From Solirubrobacterales bacterium (GTDB lineage: Bacteria > Actinomycetota > Thermoleophilia > Solirubrobacterales > Solirubrobacteraceae), in contig WQXW01000002.1 of NCBI GenBank assembly GCA_009781575.1, forward strand, positions 1-24,660: 24,660 nt of DNA. Reading direction: 5' to 3'. The notes below the pieces were generated by a model. The model ran no database searches and had not been told where the DNA came from. It saw only the letters and a program-made list of their open reading frames with translations. Positions 7,494 to 14,113 of this stretch are shown in pieces (positions within the stretch are counted from its first letter, which is position 1; each line of letters starts with the position of its first letter). Made by a program: the position numbers and the translations under genes.

Positions 7494-8621
7494 ATGACGC
7501 GCGTCGTGACGTTCGGGGAGATCATGCTCAGGCTCGGCGCGCCCGGCCATGAGCGCCTGTTGCAATCGCCCCAGCTCGAGGCCACCTTCGGCGGCGGCGA
7601 GGCGAACGTGGCCGTGTCGCTCGCCAAGTTGGGGATCGACTCGGCGCTCGTGACAGCGCTGCCGGGAGGCGCGATCGGCGACGCGGCGATCGCCGAGCTG
7701 CGCCGGCACGGGGTGAACACCTCCCAGATCGCCCGATCCGGCGAGCGGGTGGGGATCTACTTTGTGGAGACCGGATCGGACGAGCGCCCGTCGGTGGTGG
7801 TCTACGACCGCGCCCACTCGGCGATCAGCGAAGCCGAGCGGGGGAGCTTCGACTGGGACGCGATCCTCGAGGGAGTGGACTGGTTTCACGTCAGTGGGAT
7901 CACGCCGGCGCTGAGCGGGCGCGCGGCCGACCTGTGCTTCGAAGCGGTGTCCTCGGCCAAACGACGCGGTGTGACGGTGTCGTGCGACTACAACTTCCGC
8001 GCCAAGCTGTGGCGGTACGGAAAGCCGGCGCCGGAGGTGATGCGCGAGCTGGTTGGCCTGGTCGACGTGGGGATCGCCAACGAGGAGGACTGCCAGCGCT
8101 CGCTGGGGATCGCGCCGCCGGCCCCGACCCCGGCCGAGGCCCCGATCCCGACCGAGGCCCCGATCCCGACCGAGGCCCCGATCCCGGCCGAGGCCCCGAT
8201 CCCGGCCGAGGCCGTGCCGAGCGAGGAGATTCCTGACACGCTCGACCTCGACCGCTACGGCCGGCTCTGCGCGACAGTGCTGGAGGAGTTTCCGAACCTC
8301 CGCTGCCAGGCGATCACGCTTCGCACCAGCCACAGCGCGAGTCACAACGAGTGGTCGGCCTGTCTGTGCAACCGCCGCGAGTTTCTGGTCGGCCCGCGGT
8401 ACGACGTGGCTCACATAGTCGACCGCGTGGGCACGGGCGACTCGTTTGCGGCCGGTTTGATCCACTCGCTGCTGACCGGCGCCTCAGACCAGCAGGCGCT
8501 CGACTTCGCGGTGGCGGCATCCGCGCTCAAGCACACGATCCCGGGGGACTTCAACCTGGTGGGGTTGGAGGAGGTGCAGCGCCTCGCGGCCGGCGATGCC
8601 GGCGGCAGGATCCAGCGCTGA
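7494..8621 (+). CDS. kdgK: PfkB-family sugar kinase, probable 2-keto-3-deoxygluconate kinase
   Basis: This 375-residue ribokinase/PfkB-family kinase probably phosphorylates KDG to KDPG with ATP. The N-terminal region FGEIMLRLGAPGHERLLQSP and the glycine-rich FGGGEANVAVSLAKLG fit the KDG-kinase branch. The C-terminal PfkB signature DRVGTGDSFAAGLIHSLL contains the catalytic Asp, and KHTIPGDFNLV matches this subgroup. A perfect GGAGG (7481-7485) with 8-nt spacing supports ATG 7494. An in-frame run of five 18-bp repeats encodes a Pro/Glu-rich insert at residues 210-239, at the junction between IANEEDCQRSLGI and the next helix. It is last in the sugar operon, convergent with the glucose dehydrogenase gene and separated from it by 15 bp without an obvious terminator. 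Confidence 0.9.
   Translation: MTRVVTFGEIMLRLGAPGHERLLQSPQLEATFGGGEANVAVSLAKLGIDSALVTALPGGAIGDAAIAELRRHGVNTSQIARSGERVGIYFVETGSDERPSVVVYDRAHSAISEAERGSFDWDAILEGVDWFHVSGITPALSGRAADLCFEAVSSAKRRGVTVSCDYNFRAKLWRYGKPAPEVMRELVGLVDVGIANEEDCQRSLGIAPPAPTPAEAPIPTEAPIPTEAPIPAEAPIPAEAVPSEEIPDTLDLDRYGRLCATVLEEFPNLRCQAITLRTSHSASHNEWSACLCNRREFLVGPRYDVAHIVDRVGTGDSFAAGLIHSLLTGASDQQALDFAVAASALKHTIPGDFNLVGLEEVQRLAAGDAGGRIQR
8121..8210 (+). repeat. Five 18-bp tandem repeats inside the sugar kinase gene
   Basis: Five consecutive 18-bp units starting GCCCCGA and ending GAG lie exactly in the kinase reading frame. They encode APTPAE, APIPTE, APIPTE, APIPAE and APIPAE. Units 2 and 3 are identical, as are units 4 and 5, so the array probably arose by recent slippage or unequal exchange. 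The period is a multiple of three, so changes in copy number keep the frame. Confidence 0.97.
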
Positions 8622-8636
8622 GCGCGGGATCGCCGA

Positions 8637-9689
8637 TCAATCGCTCGCGGTCATGTCGACCACGACCTTGATGTCGCCCCGGCTCTTCTCGAGTGCGGCC
8701 GGCCATTCGTCGGCGCGCAGCCGCCGGGTGATGAGCCGCGCGAGCCAGCTTGGGTCGGCCCTGGCCAGCGCGTGGGCGGCCTGATCGTGGTGGCGGCGCG
8801 CGGCGTTGACCGTGCCGAACACCACCTTGTTGCCCAGCACGATCTCGGCGTTCAATGCGTCGAGGCGCGCCTCGGCGACGCGCTGGCTGTGGGAGATGCC
8901 GGTGAGCGCGATCACCGCGCCCGGCGCGGCGCGGTGGATGGCATCGATCGCCACCCCCGAGACGCCGGTGCACTCGACCACGATGTCGGGCCGGATCTGA
9001 AGCTCCGCCACGGGCGTGCTGTGGTAGATGGCGCCGAGGTCGGTCACGAGGCCGGGCTTGGCGCCGGAGGTGGCGCGATCCACAACATGTGTCTCGAGGC
9101 CCCGCTGGCGCGCGAGCATCGCGGCGAGCAGCCCGATCGGACCGGCGCCGGTGATCAGCGCCACGCGCGGCTGGAACCAGGCGCGCGCGCCGAGCTGTTG
9201 GGCGTGCTCCAACGCCTTGGCCACCACCGAGGTGGGCTCCAGCAGCACGCCGAGCTCGCCCAGAGCCGGGTCCAGGCGCACGGCGAAGCGCGGATCGACC
9301 CGGAAGCGCTCGCTGCCGTAGCCGTGGTGTTCCTTGATCCCGAGCTCCACGAAATCGCCGGTCTGACACATGTCCCACTCGTCGGCCGCGCACGCGGCGC
9401 AGGGGAGCGGGTCGGGCCGGCGCACCACGCCGGCCAGCAGATCGCCGCGCGCAAAGCCGCTGCCGTCGGGCGCGTCGAGCACCTCGCCCAGCGACTCGTG
9501 ACCCAGCACGAGCCGCCCCTCGCCCGGGGGTGGGATGCCGTAACCGTCGATCGCGATCTCGCGGTCGGTGCCGCAGATGCCGATCAGCCGCGTGCGCACC
9601 AGCAGCGCGCCGTCGGAGAGCGGCGGCTCGCCCACCTCGACCACGCCGGCCGTGTCGGGACGGCCCGGGACAACCGCGATCGCTCTCAA
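8637..9689 (-). CDS. gdh: Glucose 1-dehydrogenase (zinc MDR, archaeal GDH type)
   Basis: This 350-residue medium-chain dehydrogenase resembles the Sulfolobus/Haloferax glucose dehydrogenases, which oxidise free glucose (often also galactose or xylose) to the lactone. Shared landmarks are IGICGTDREI (catalytic-zinc Cys39), LVLGHESLGEV (His64, Glu65) and MCQTGDFVELGI. The nucleotide fold ALITGAGPIGLLAAMLARQ is followed by VVDRATSG, where Asp suggests NAD use and the next Arg may also allow NADP. Of the four structural-zinc cysteines in the Sulfolobus enzyme, three align (Cys97, Cys100, Cys108) and the first is replaced by Pro94. TTG 9689 is the only reasonable start near the first conserved residues. 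It converges on the kinase gene and lies 53 bp after nadK on the same strand. It supplies the first oxidative step of the proposed pathway. Confidence 0.88.
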   Translation of the reverse strand: MRAIAVVPGRPDTAGVVEVGEPPLSDGALLVRTRLIGICGTDREIAIDGYGIPPPGEGRLVLGHESLGEVLDAPDGSGFARGDLLAGVVRRPDPLPCAACAADEWDMCQTGDFVELGIKEHHGYGSERFRVDPRFAVRLDPALGELGVLLEPTSVVAKALEHAQQLGARAWFQPRVALITGAGPIGLLAAMLARQRGLETHVVDRATSGAKPGLVTDLGAIYHSTPVAELQIRPDIVVECTGVSGVAIDAIHRAAPGAVIALTGISHSQRVAEARLDALNAEIVLGNKVVFGTVNAARRHHDQAAHALARADPSWLARLITRRLRADEWPAALEKSRGDIKVVVDMTASD

Positions 9690-9742
9690 CGAACCCAGCT
9701 CATCTCGTCGAGGCCGAATGATGGCACGGGCGAGAACCCGCG

Positions 9743-10588
9743 TCAGCGCGCCAGGCGCCCGAACTTCTCGCGCAGGCGGCGGTAGAAGGAGCTGCCGGGG
9801 AGCTGCGCGATCGTGCCGGCGTCGTCGACGAAGCGCACGCCGATCGACCCGCCGGCCGCGGCCTCACCGACCGGCCGTCCGTCGACGGAGAGGTCCAGCG
9901 GCCCGCGCGAGCGGTTCGCGATCGCCAGTCGATCGCCCGGCGCCATCACCAGCGCGCGCGCGGTCAGCGAGTGGGGCGCGATGAACGACACCACGAACCC
10001 CTCCACCCCCCACGCCATCACCGGGCCGCCGTTGGCGAGGTTGTAGCCGGTCGAGCCCGCGGGAGTGGAGACCACCAGCCCGTCGCAGCGGACAGAGCCG
10101 AGCTCCTCCCCGTCGGAGGAGTAGGAGAGCTCGGCCACGCGCTCGCCCACCTTGCGGTGGATCGCGACGTCGTTCATCGCGTGCTCCACCCCCTCGCCGG
10201 TCTCCAACACGATCGCCGGCAGCTTCAGCAGCTCGAAATCGCCGCCCAGCGCAAGGCGGAAGCCCTCGGCCGCCTCCTCGGGCTCGACGGTGGCCAGGAA
10301 ACCGATCTCGCCGAAGTTGACCGCGAACACCGGCACCTCCGTGCCCGCGTAGTGGCGCAACGCGCGCAGGATCGTGCCGTCGCCGCCCAGCACCACGCAC
10401 AGCTCGACCTGCTCGATCAGTGGCGCGTCCACAACCACCCCCGGCCCGGAGCTCAGCCCATGCTTGGCGGTCTCCTCCGAGTCGAAGCGCAGCGTGACCC
10501 CCTTCTGTCGGGCCTCCTCGATCAGGAGCGACAGCGCCGCGGCGGTCTCCTCGGGGCGACTGTGGGTGAGCACCGTGGCCTGCTTCAC
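9743..10588 (-). CDS. nadK: NAD kinase
   Basis: NAD kinase phosphorylates NAD to NADP in the cytoplasm. The 281-residue protein has the GGDGT motif at residues 68-72, NFGEIGFLATVE, the MNDVAIHR block and the long conserved CDGLVVSTPAGSTGYNLANG motif that binds NAD. The GTG start at 10588 overlaps the tlyA stop as GTGA, so the two genes should be translationally coupled. The tlyA-nadK-recN order is standard in actinobacteria. Here glucose dehydrogenase and the rest of the sugar island follow nadK instead of recN. Confidence 0.95.
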   Translation of the reverse strand: MKQATVLTHSRPEETAAALSLLIEEARQKGVTLRFDSEETAKHGLSSGPGVVVDAPLIEQVELCVVLGGDGTILRALRHYAGTEVPVFAVNFGEIGFLATVEPEEAAEGFRLALGGDFELLKLPAIVLETGEGVEHAMNDVAIHRKVGERVAELSYSSDGEELGSVRCDGLVVSTPAGSTGYNLANGGPVMAWGVEGFVVSFIAPHSLTARALVMAPGDRLAIANRSRGPLDLSVDGRPVGEAAAGGSIGVRFVDDAGTIAQLPGSSFYRRLREKFGRLAR

Positions 10589-11391
10589 GGCTCGACCTCG
10601 CGCGCCATCGCCAGCAGCGCCGGCTCGCCGGCGGCCGCACCCGCGCGCCCCGGCTCGCCCAGCCAGATGAACGACTCGCGGTTGCCCTTCGGCCCGGGCA
10701 GCTGTGAGGAGAAGAAGCCGAGCACCGAGGCGCCGAGGTCGAGCGCCGCGCGCCCCACGGCCAGCAGCGCGTCGCGGCGATCGGCGGGGTCGCGCACCAC
10801 ACCGCCTCGGCCCACGCGCCCGGGCCCCAGCTCGAACTGGGGCTTGACCAGCGCGAGCACGTCGTGGCGCGGGGCCAGCGCAGCCAGCACCGCCGGCAGC
10901 ACCTTGGCCAGCGATATGAACGAGAGATCGATCACCGCCAGCTCGGGGGCGAACGGCAGCTCGCCGCGCGTGAGCGAGCGGGCGTTGGTGCGCTCCAGCA
11001 CGTGCACCCGCGGGTCGTTGCGCAGCGCGTAGTCGAGCTGGCCGTAGGCCACATCCACCGCGATCACCGCGCGCGCGCCCGCCTGCAGGAGGCAGTCGGT
11101 GAAGCCGCCGGTGGACGCGCCCACGTCGAGCGCGCGCCGACCGTCCACCGCGACCCCACTCGCGGTGAGCGCGTTGGCGAGCTTGATGCCCCCGCGCGAG
11201 ACGAAGCGCCGCCGCTCGCGCACCTCGAGCGGCGCGTCCTGCTCGACCAGCTCGCCGGGCTTTGAGGCGGTGCGCCGCTCGCGCCCGACCTGGACCTCGC
11301 CGGCCATGATCGACGCCGCCGCCCGGCTGCGGGAGGCGAACAGCCCGCGGGCGGCCAGCAGGGAGTCCAGGCGCTGCTTGGGCATCGGCAC
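10585..11391 (-). CDS. tlyA: TlyA-family rRNA 2'-O-methyltransferase (S4 + FtsJ fold)
   Basis: TlyA methylates the ribose 2'-OH of cytidines in 16S/23S rRNA in actinobacteria; loss gives capreomycin resistance in mycobacteria. The 268-residue protein begins with an S4 RNA-binding domain (about residues 5-62), followed by a Rossmann methyltransferase. SAM motif LDVGASTGGFTDCL spans residues 88-101. The K-D-K-E tetrad of this fold is visible as Lys70 (RGGIK), Asp155 (VIDLSF), Lys183 (LVKPQFE) and Glu239 (GNRES). Start GTG 11391 lies 8 nt after a TACGGT -10-like box, suggesting a leaderless mRNA; ATG 11385 is an alternative. It overlaps nadK by 4 bp. Confidence 0.94.
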   Translation of the reverse strand: MPMPKQRLDSLLAARGLFASRSRAAASIMAGEVQVGRERRTASKPGELVEQDAPLEVRERRRFVSRGGIKLANALTASGVAVDGRRALDVGASTGGFTDCLLQAGARAVIAVDVAYGQLDYALRNDPRVHVLERTNARSLTRGELPFAPELAVIDLSFISLAKVLPAVLAALAPRHDVLALVKPQFELGPGRVGRGGVVRDPADRRDALLAVGRAALDLGASVLGFFSSQLPGPKGNRESFIWLGEPGRAGAAAGEPALLAMAREVEP

Positions 11392-11399
11392 CGCAGCGA

Positions 11400-11405
11400 A
11401 CCGTA
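11400..11405 (-). promoter_or_regulatory. Putative -10 box for leaderless tlyA
   Basis: On the minus strand TACGGT (TANNNT pattern) is followed by 8 nt and then the tlyA GTG. This spacing places the transcription start at or next to the start codon. No clear -35 is visible. There is no GGAGG before the GTG. Confidence 0.45.
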
Positions 11406-11440
11406 CCCGTTGGTGGCCGCGCGGCCGGCGGCGGGGCGAC

Positions 11441-11674
11441 TCAGCGCGAATGCGAGGCGGTGTCCACGGCGGCCACCGCTGCGTGGCGCGCCGGGTGCGC
11501 CGGCTTGGAGGACCCGCTCAGCCCGAGCGAGGACACCAACAGCGCCACCACGAAAAGCGCCGCCGTGAGCGCGCGCAGCCGTCGGGGAGTCAGCCAGCCG
11601 AGATGGTGGGTCTGCAGCCAGGTGCGCACGCCGGACGCGCCGGCCATGGCAGCCATCGCACATCCCACACACAT
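11441..11674 (-). CDS. Small single-pass membrane protein with N-terminal CxxC
   Basis: This 77-residue protein has no function I can assign. It begins MCVGCAMAAMAGASGVRTWL, with a CxxC at residues 2-5. A basic stretch (TPRRLRAL) precedes one hydrophobic helix (ALFVVALLVSSLGLSG, about residues 39-55) and a short Ala/His-rich tail. The Cys-containing segment could bind metal or haem, or form a disulfide. Its ATG lies 6 nt downstream of a TACGAT box and about 44 bp from a CRP-like site, and these signals support it as a real gene. It precedes tlyA by 49 bp on the same strand. Confidence 0.6.
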   Translation of the reverse strand: MCVGCAMAAMAGASGVRTWLQTHHLGWLTPRRLRALTAALFVVALLVSSLGLSGSSKPAHPARHAAVAAVDTASHSR

Positions 11675-11680
11675 GCGAGC

Positions 11681-11686
11681 ATCGTA
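11681..11686 (-). promoter_or_regulatory. Putative -10 box for the small membrane protein gene
   Basis: Minus-strand TACGAT is followed by exactly 6 nt and then the ATG at 11674. This is the typical geometry of an actinobacterial leaderless promoter. The surrounding CTCGCTACG string also occurs before efp. Confidence 0.5.
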
Positions 11687-11717
11687 GCGAGCCGCTCGTG
11701 AGCGGCCGCCCCGTCAC

Positions 11718-11733
11718 TGTGATCAAGCTCACA
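11718..11733. promoter_or_regulatory. CRP/GlxR-type binding site (TGTGA-N6-TCACA)
   Basis: The 16-mer TGTGATCAAGCTCACA is a perfect match to the half-site arrangement bound by CRP-family cAMP regulators (CRP in proteobacteria, GlxR/Cmr in actinobacteria). Its centre is about 51.5 bp upstream of the predicted leaderless start of the small membrane gene (minus strand). It is also 41.5 bp upstream of a hypothetical plus-strand start at 11767, the classical class II activator spacing. No CRP gene lies in the window. Confidence 0.6.
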
Positions 11734-11766
11734 CACAAGGGGCGTGGCGCCCGTCAATATTCCGGT

Positions 11767-11834
11767 CGACCCGAAGCACAGAAGCACCCTCCTCCCCGAA
11801 GCGGCCCGCCCTCCCAGCGGGCCGCTTCTCTTTT
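11767..11834 (+). ncRNA. Candidate C-rich small RNA
   Basis: No plus-strand protein gene precedes the strong plus-strand terminator at 11798-11834, so a short non-coding transcript is the simplest reading. A start near 11767 is inferred from a weak CAATAT -10 (11755-11760) with the CRP-like site centred at -41.5. The resulting RNA of about 68 nt has an unpaired CCCTCCTCCCC stretch (11787-11797) and a CCTCCCA terminator loop. Both could pair with GGAGG-type ribosome-binding sites. This recalls actinobacterial C-rich-loop sRNAs such as the 6C/B11 class, although no run of six C is present. The 5' end is a guess. Confidence 0.4.
11798..11834 (+). terminator. Intrinsic terminator, plus strand
   Basis: A perfect 12-bp stem (GAAGCGGCCCGC at 11798-11809 with GCGGGCCGCTTC at 11817-11828) encloses the loop CCTCCCA and is followed by TCTTTT. 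The T-tract is only on the plus strand, so it does not serve the surrounding minus-strand genes. Confidence 0.85.
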
Positions 11835-11850
11835 AAGCGCGCCCCAGCTC

Positions 11851-11951
11851 CTCGAAGACACCTGTCTGAGGAGCCGTTGGGGGATTTGTTTTGAGGATTC
11901 GTTCCGCGCGGAACCAATCCAAAAAACAAAACACGCAACGGCCGGAGCTCG
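11851..11951 (+). repeat. Palindromic intergenic repeat, copy 2
   Basis: This copy has a 22-bp flank (11851-11872), a 70-bp core (11873-11942) and the right flank CGGAGCTCG. The central 26-bp palindrome is at 11895-11920. The left inner arm differs from other copies: it reads TTTGTTTTGA before GGATT and pairs with the right inner arm, so this copy forms a longer hairpin. It has no T-tract after the stem on the minus strand and is less likely to terminate dxs. It lies 158 bp after the dxs stop. Confidence 0.9.
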
Positions 11952-11996
11952 TGCGGCGCCCGGGCTCGTGCGGCGCCCGGGCTCGTGCGGCGCACG
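11943..11996 (+). repeat. 17-bp tandem repeats in the right flank of repeat copy 2
   Basis: About three units of TGCGGCGCCCGGGCTCG follow the CGGAGCTCG end of copy 2. The last unit is diverged and is followed by ACCGGCACCGC. In copy 5 CTCG runs directly into ACCGGC, so the units look like a local expansion inserted in the flank. The remaining gap to dxs (11997-12100) shows nothing else recognisable. Confidence 0.8.
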
Positions 11997-12100
11997 GAGC
12001 TCGACCGGCACCGCTGGAGCGGGCGCGGGCGGACACCTCGGAGCCCCGCGCCTCTCGCCGCCTGCGCGCCGCCCGCGCGGCGACCCCCGGCGATCGCGGC

Positions 12101-14092
12101 TCAGGCGCCGATCGCGGCCGACTGGCGGTCGCGGATCGCGGCCGCCACGCGCTCGGCGATGCGCGCGCCGGTGTAGCCGACCTCCTCGTGCAGCAGCGCG
12201 GGCTTGCCGTGCGTGACGTAGCGGTCGGGCAGGCCGACGCGCATGATGCGCGGGCTGGCGCCGGCCTCGCTGAGGGTCTCCCACACGGCGGAGCCGAAGC
12301 CGCCGGCCAGCACGCCCTCCTCGACGGTCACCAGCAGGTCGTGCTCGGCGGCGAGCTGCGCCATCAAAGCGGCGTCGATCGGCTTGGCGAAGCGCGCGTC
12401 GGCCACGGTGGGCTGGATGCCCCGCTCGGCGAGCTGATCGGCGGCGGCAAGCGCCTTGCCCACGCCGGTGCCGTAGCCGATCAGCGCCACGCGGCCGCCG
12501 TTGGAGGGGCTGGGGGCGCCCTCGCGCAGCACCTCGCCGGTACCGATCGGGATCGCCTGCGGGTCGGCGGGCACACCCGCGCCGGCGGCCTCGCCGCGGG
12601 GGTAGCGCAGCGCGATCGGGCCGTCGTCGTGCAGCAGCGCGGTGCGCAGCATGTGCACGAGCATCGCCTCGTCGCGCGGCGCCATCAGCACGATGTTGGG
12701 CAGGCAGCGCAGATAGGCGATGTCGAAGGCGCCGTGGTGGGTGGGGCCGTCGTCGCCCACGAGGCCGGCGCGATCCATCGCGAACACCACGTTGAGCTTC
12801 TGCAGGCAGACGTCGTGGACGATCTGGTCGTAGGCGCGCTGCAGGAAGGTCGAGTAGATCGCCGCCACCGGCTTGGCGCCCTGCAGCGAGAGGCCGGCGG
12901 CGAACAGCACCGCCTGCTGCTCGGCGATGCCGACGTCGAAGTAGCGCTCCGGCATCGCCTTCTGGAGGATGTTGAGGCCGGTGCCGGAGTTCATCGCGGC
13001 GGTGATGCCCACGACGCGCTCGTCGCGTTGGCACTCGCGCACCAGCGCCTCGCCGAACACCTGCGTGTACTGCGGCGGGGCGGCTTTGCCGGAGGCCGCC
13101 TTGGGCGCCTTGGGTGCGGGCGCGGGCGCGCCGTTGTGGATCGACTTGGGCTTGGCGGCGTGCCACTTCTCCATGCCCTCCAAGCCCCCGTTCTCGGCCG
13201 GCGCGAAGCCCTTGCCCTTGACGGTGGCGATGTGCACGACCACCGGGCGCTCGGCCTCCAGCGCCTCGCGCAGCGCCGCGCGCAGCGCGCGTACGTCGTG
13301 GCCGTCGACCACGCCGGTGTAGACCCAGTCGAGCTCCTCCCACCACAGCCCCGGGGCCCAGAAGGCCTTGATCGACTCCTTCAGCTGGGGACCCAGCCGC
13401 TCGAAGGCGGAGCCGATCCCGCCGGGCAGGCGCGCGAGCCCGCCCTCGACCCCCTCGCGCGCGTGCCACAGCTTCGGGTTCAACCGCACGCGGTTGAAGT
13501 AGCGCGACAGCGCGCCCACGTTGGGTGCGATCGACATGCCGTTGTCGTTGAGCACAACCACGATCGGCGTGCCCAGGCCGCCGGCCTGGCTGATCGCCTC
13601 GAAAGCCACGCCGCCGGTCATGGCGCCGTCGCCGATCACCGCGACCACCCTGCCGTCCTGGCCCATCTTGCGCATGCCTTCGCGGATGCCCACCGCGTAG
13701 CCCACCGAGGTGGAGGCGTGGCCGGCGCCCATGATGTCGTGCGGCGACTCGGCGATCGAGCAGAACGGCGCCAGCCCGCGGTACTGGCGGATCGTGTGGA
13801 GCATCGGGCGCCGGCCGGTGAGGATCTTGTGGGGGTACGCCTGATGGCCCACGTCCCAGAGAATCTTGTCGGTGGGAGAGTCGAGCAGCGAATGGAGCGC
13901 GACCGCGAGCTCGCAGGTGCCGAGGTTGGCGCCGAAGTGGCCGCCGATCTCGCCGACGGTGTCGATCAGGAGCTCGCGCACCTCCTGGGCCAGCTGCGCG
14001 AGCTGCTCATCGGAGAGCGAGCGCAGGTCGGACGGCGCCTCGACGCGCGCCAGCAGAGGCTCGGCGCCGTTCGATGTGGGTGTGTCGCTCAT
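12101..14092 (-). CDS. dxs: 1-deoxy-D-xylulose-5-phosphate synthase
   Basis: Dxs condenses pyruvate and glyceraldehyde-3-phosphate with thiamine diphosphate, the first step of the MEP isoprenoid pathway. The 663-residue length is normal, with a modest Ala/Pro/Lys-rich linker (PAPAPKAPKAASGKAAPP) between the two halves. The ThDP motif GDGAMTGGVAFEA lies near residue 152. DVGHQAYPHKILTGR and the transketolase-type block DRAGLVGDDGPTHHGAFD near residue 440 are intact. ATG 14092 has a strong AGGAGG upstream. It follows the prenyl diphosphate synthase by 21 bp, so isoprenoid precursor synthesis and chain elongation are likely co-transcribed. The KDPG aldolase encoded upstream makes the same two substrates, which may be coincidence. 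Confidence 0.96.
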   Translation of the reverse strand: MSDTPTSNGAEPLLARVEAPSDLRSLSDEQLAQLAQEVRELLIDTVGEIGGHFGANLGTCELAVALHSLLDSPTDKILWDVGHQAYPHKILTGRRPMLHTIRQYRGLAPFCSIAESPHDIMGAGHASTSVGYAVGIREGMRKMGQDGRVVAVIGDGAMTGGVAFEAISQAGGLGTPIVVVLNDNGMSIAPNVGALSRYFNRVRLNPKLWHAREGVEGGLARLPGGIGSAFERLGPQLKESIKAFWAPGLWWEELDWVYTGVVDGHDVRALRAALREALEAERPVVVHIATVKGKGFAPAENGGLEGMEKWHAAKPKSIHNGAPAPAPKAPKAASGKAAPPQYTQVFGEALVRECQRDERVVGITAAMNSGTGLNILQKAMPERYFDVGIAEQQAVLFAAGLSLQGAKPVAAIYSTFLQRAYDQIVHDVCLQKLNVVFAMDRAGLVGDDGPTHHGAFDIAYLRCLPNIVLMAPRDEAMLVHMLRTALLHDDGPIALRYPRGEAAGAGVPADPQAIPIGTGEVLREGAPSPSNGGRVALIGYGTGVGKALAAADQLAERGIQPTVADARFAKPIDAALMAQLAAEHDLLVTVEEGVLAGGFGSAVWETLSEAGASPRIMRVGLPDRYVTHGKPALLHEEVGYTGARIAERVAAAIRDRQSAAIGA

Positions 14093-14113
14093 GGTTCGCC
14101 TCCTCGCTCACGC

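Noticed and set aside
7453..7497. A 14-codon frame between the aldolase and kinase genes, overlapping both
   Set aside because: It has no supporting features. It appears to result from a short local similarity, GCGATGACGCGC, at 7451 and 7491.
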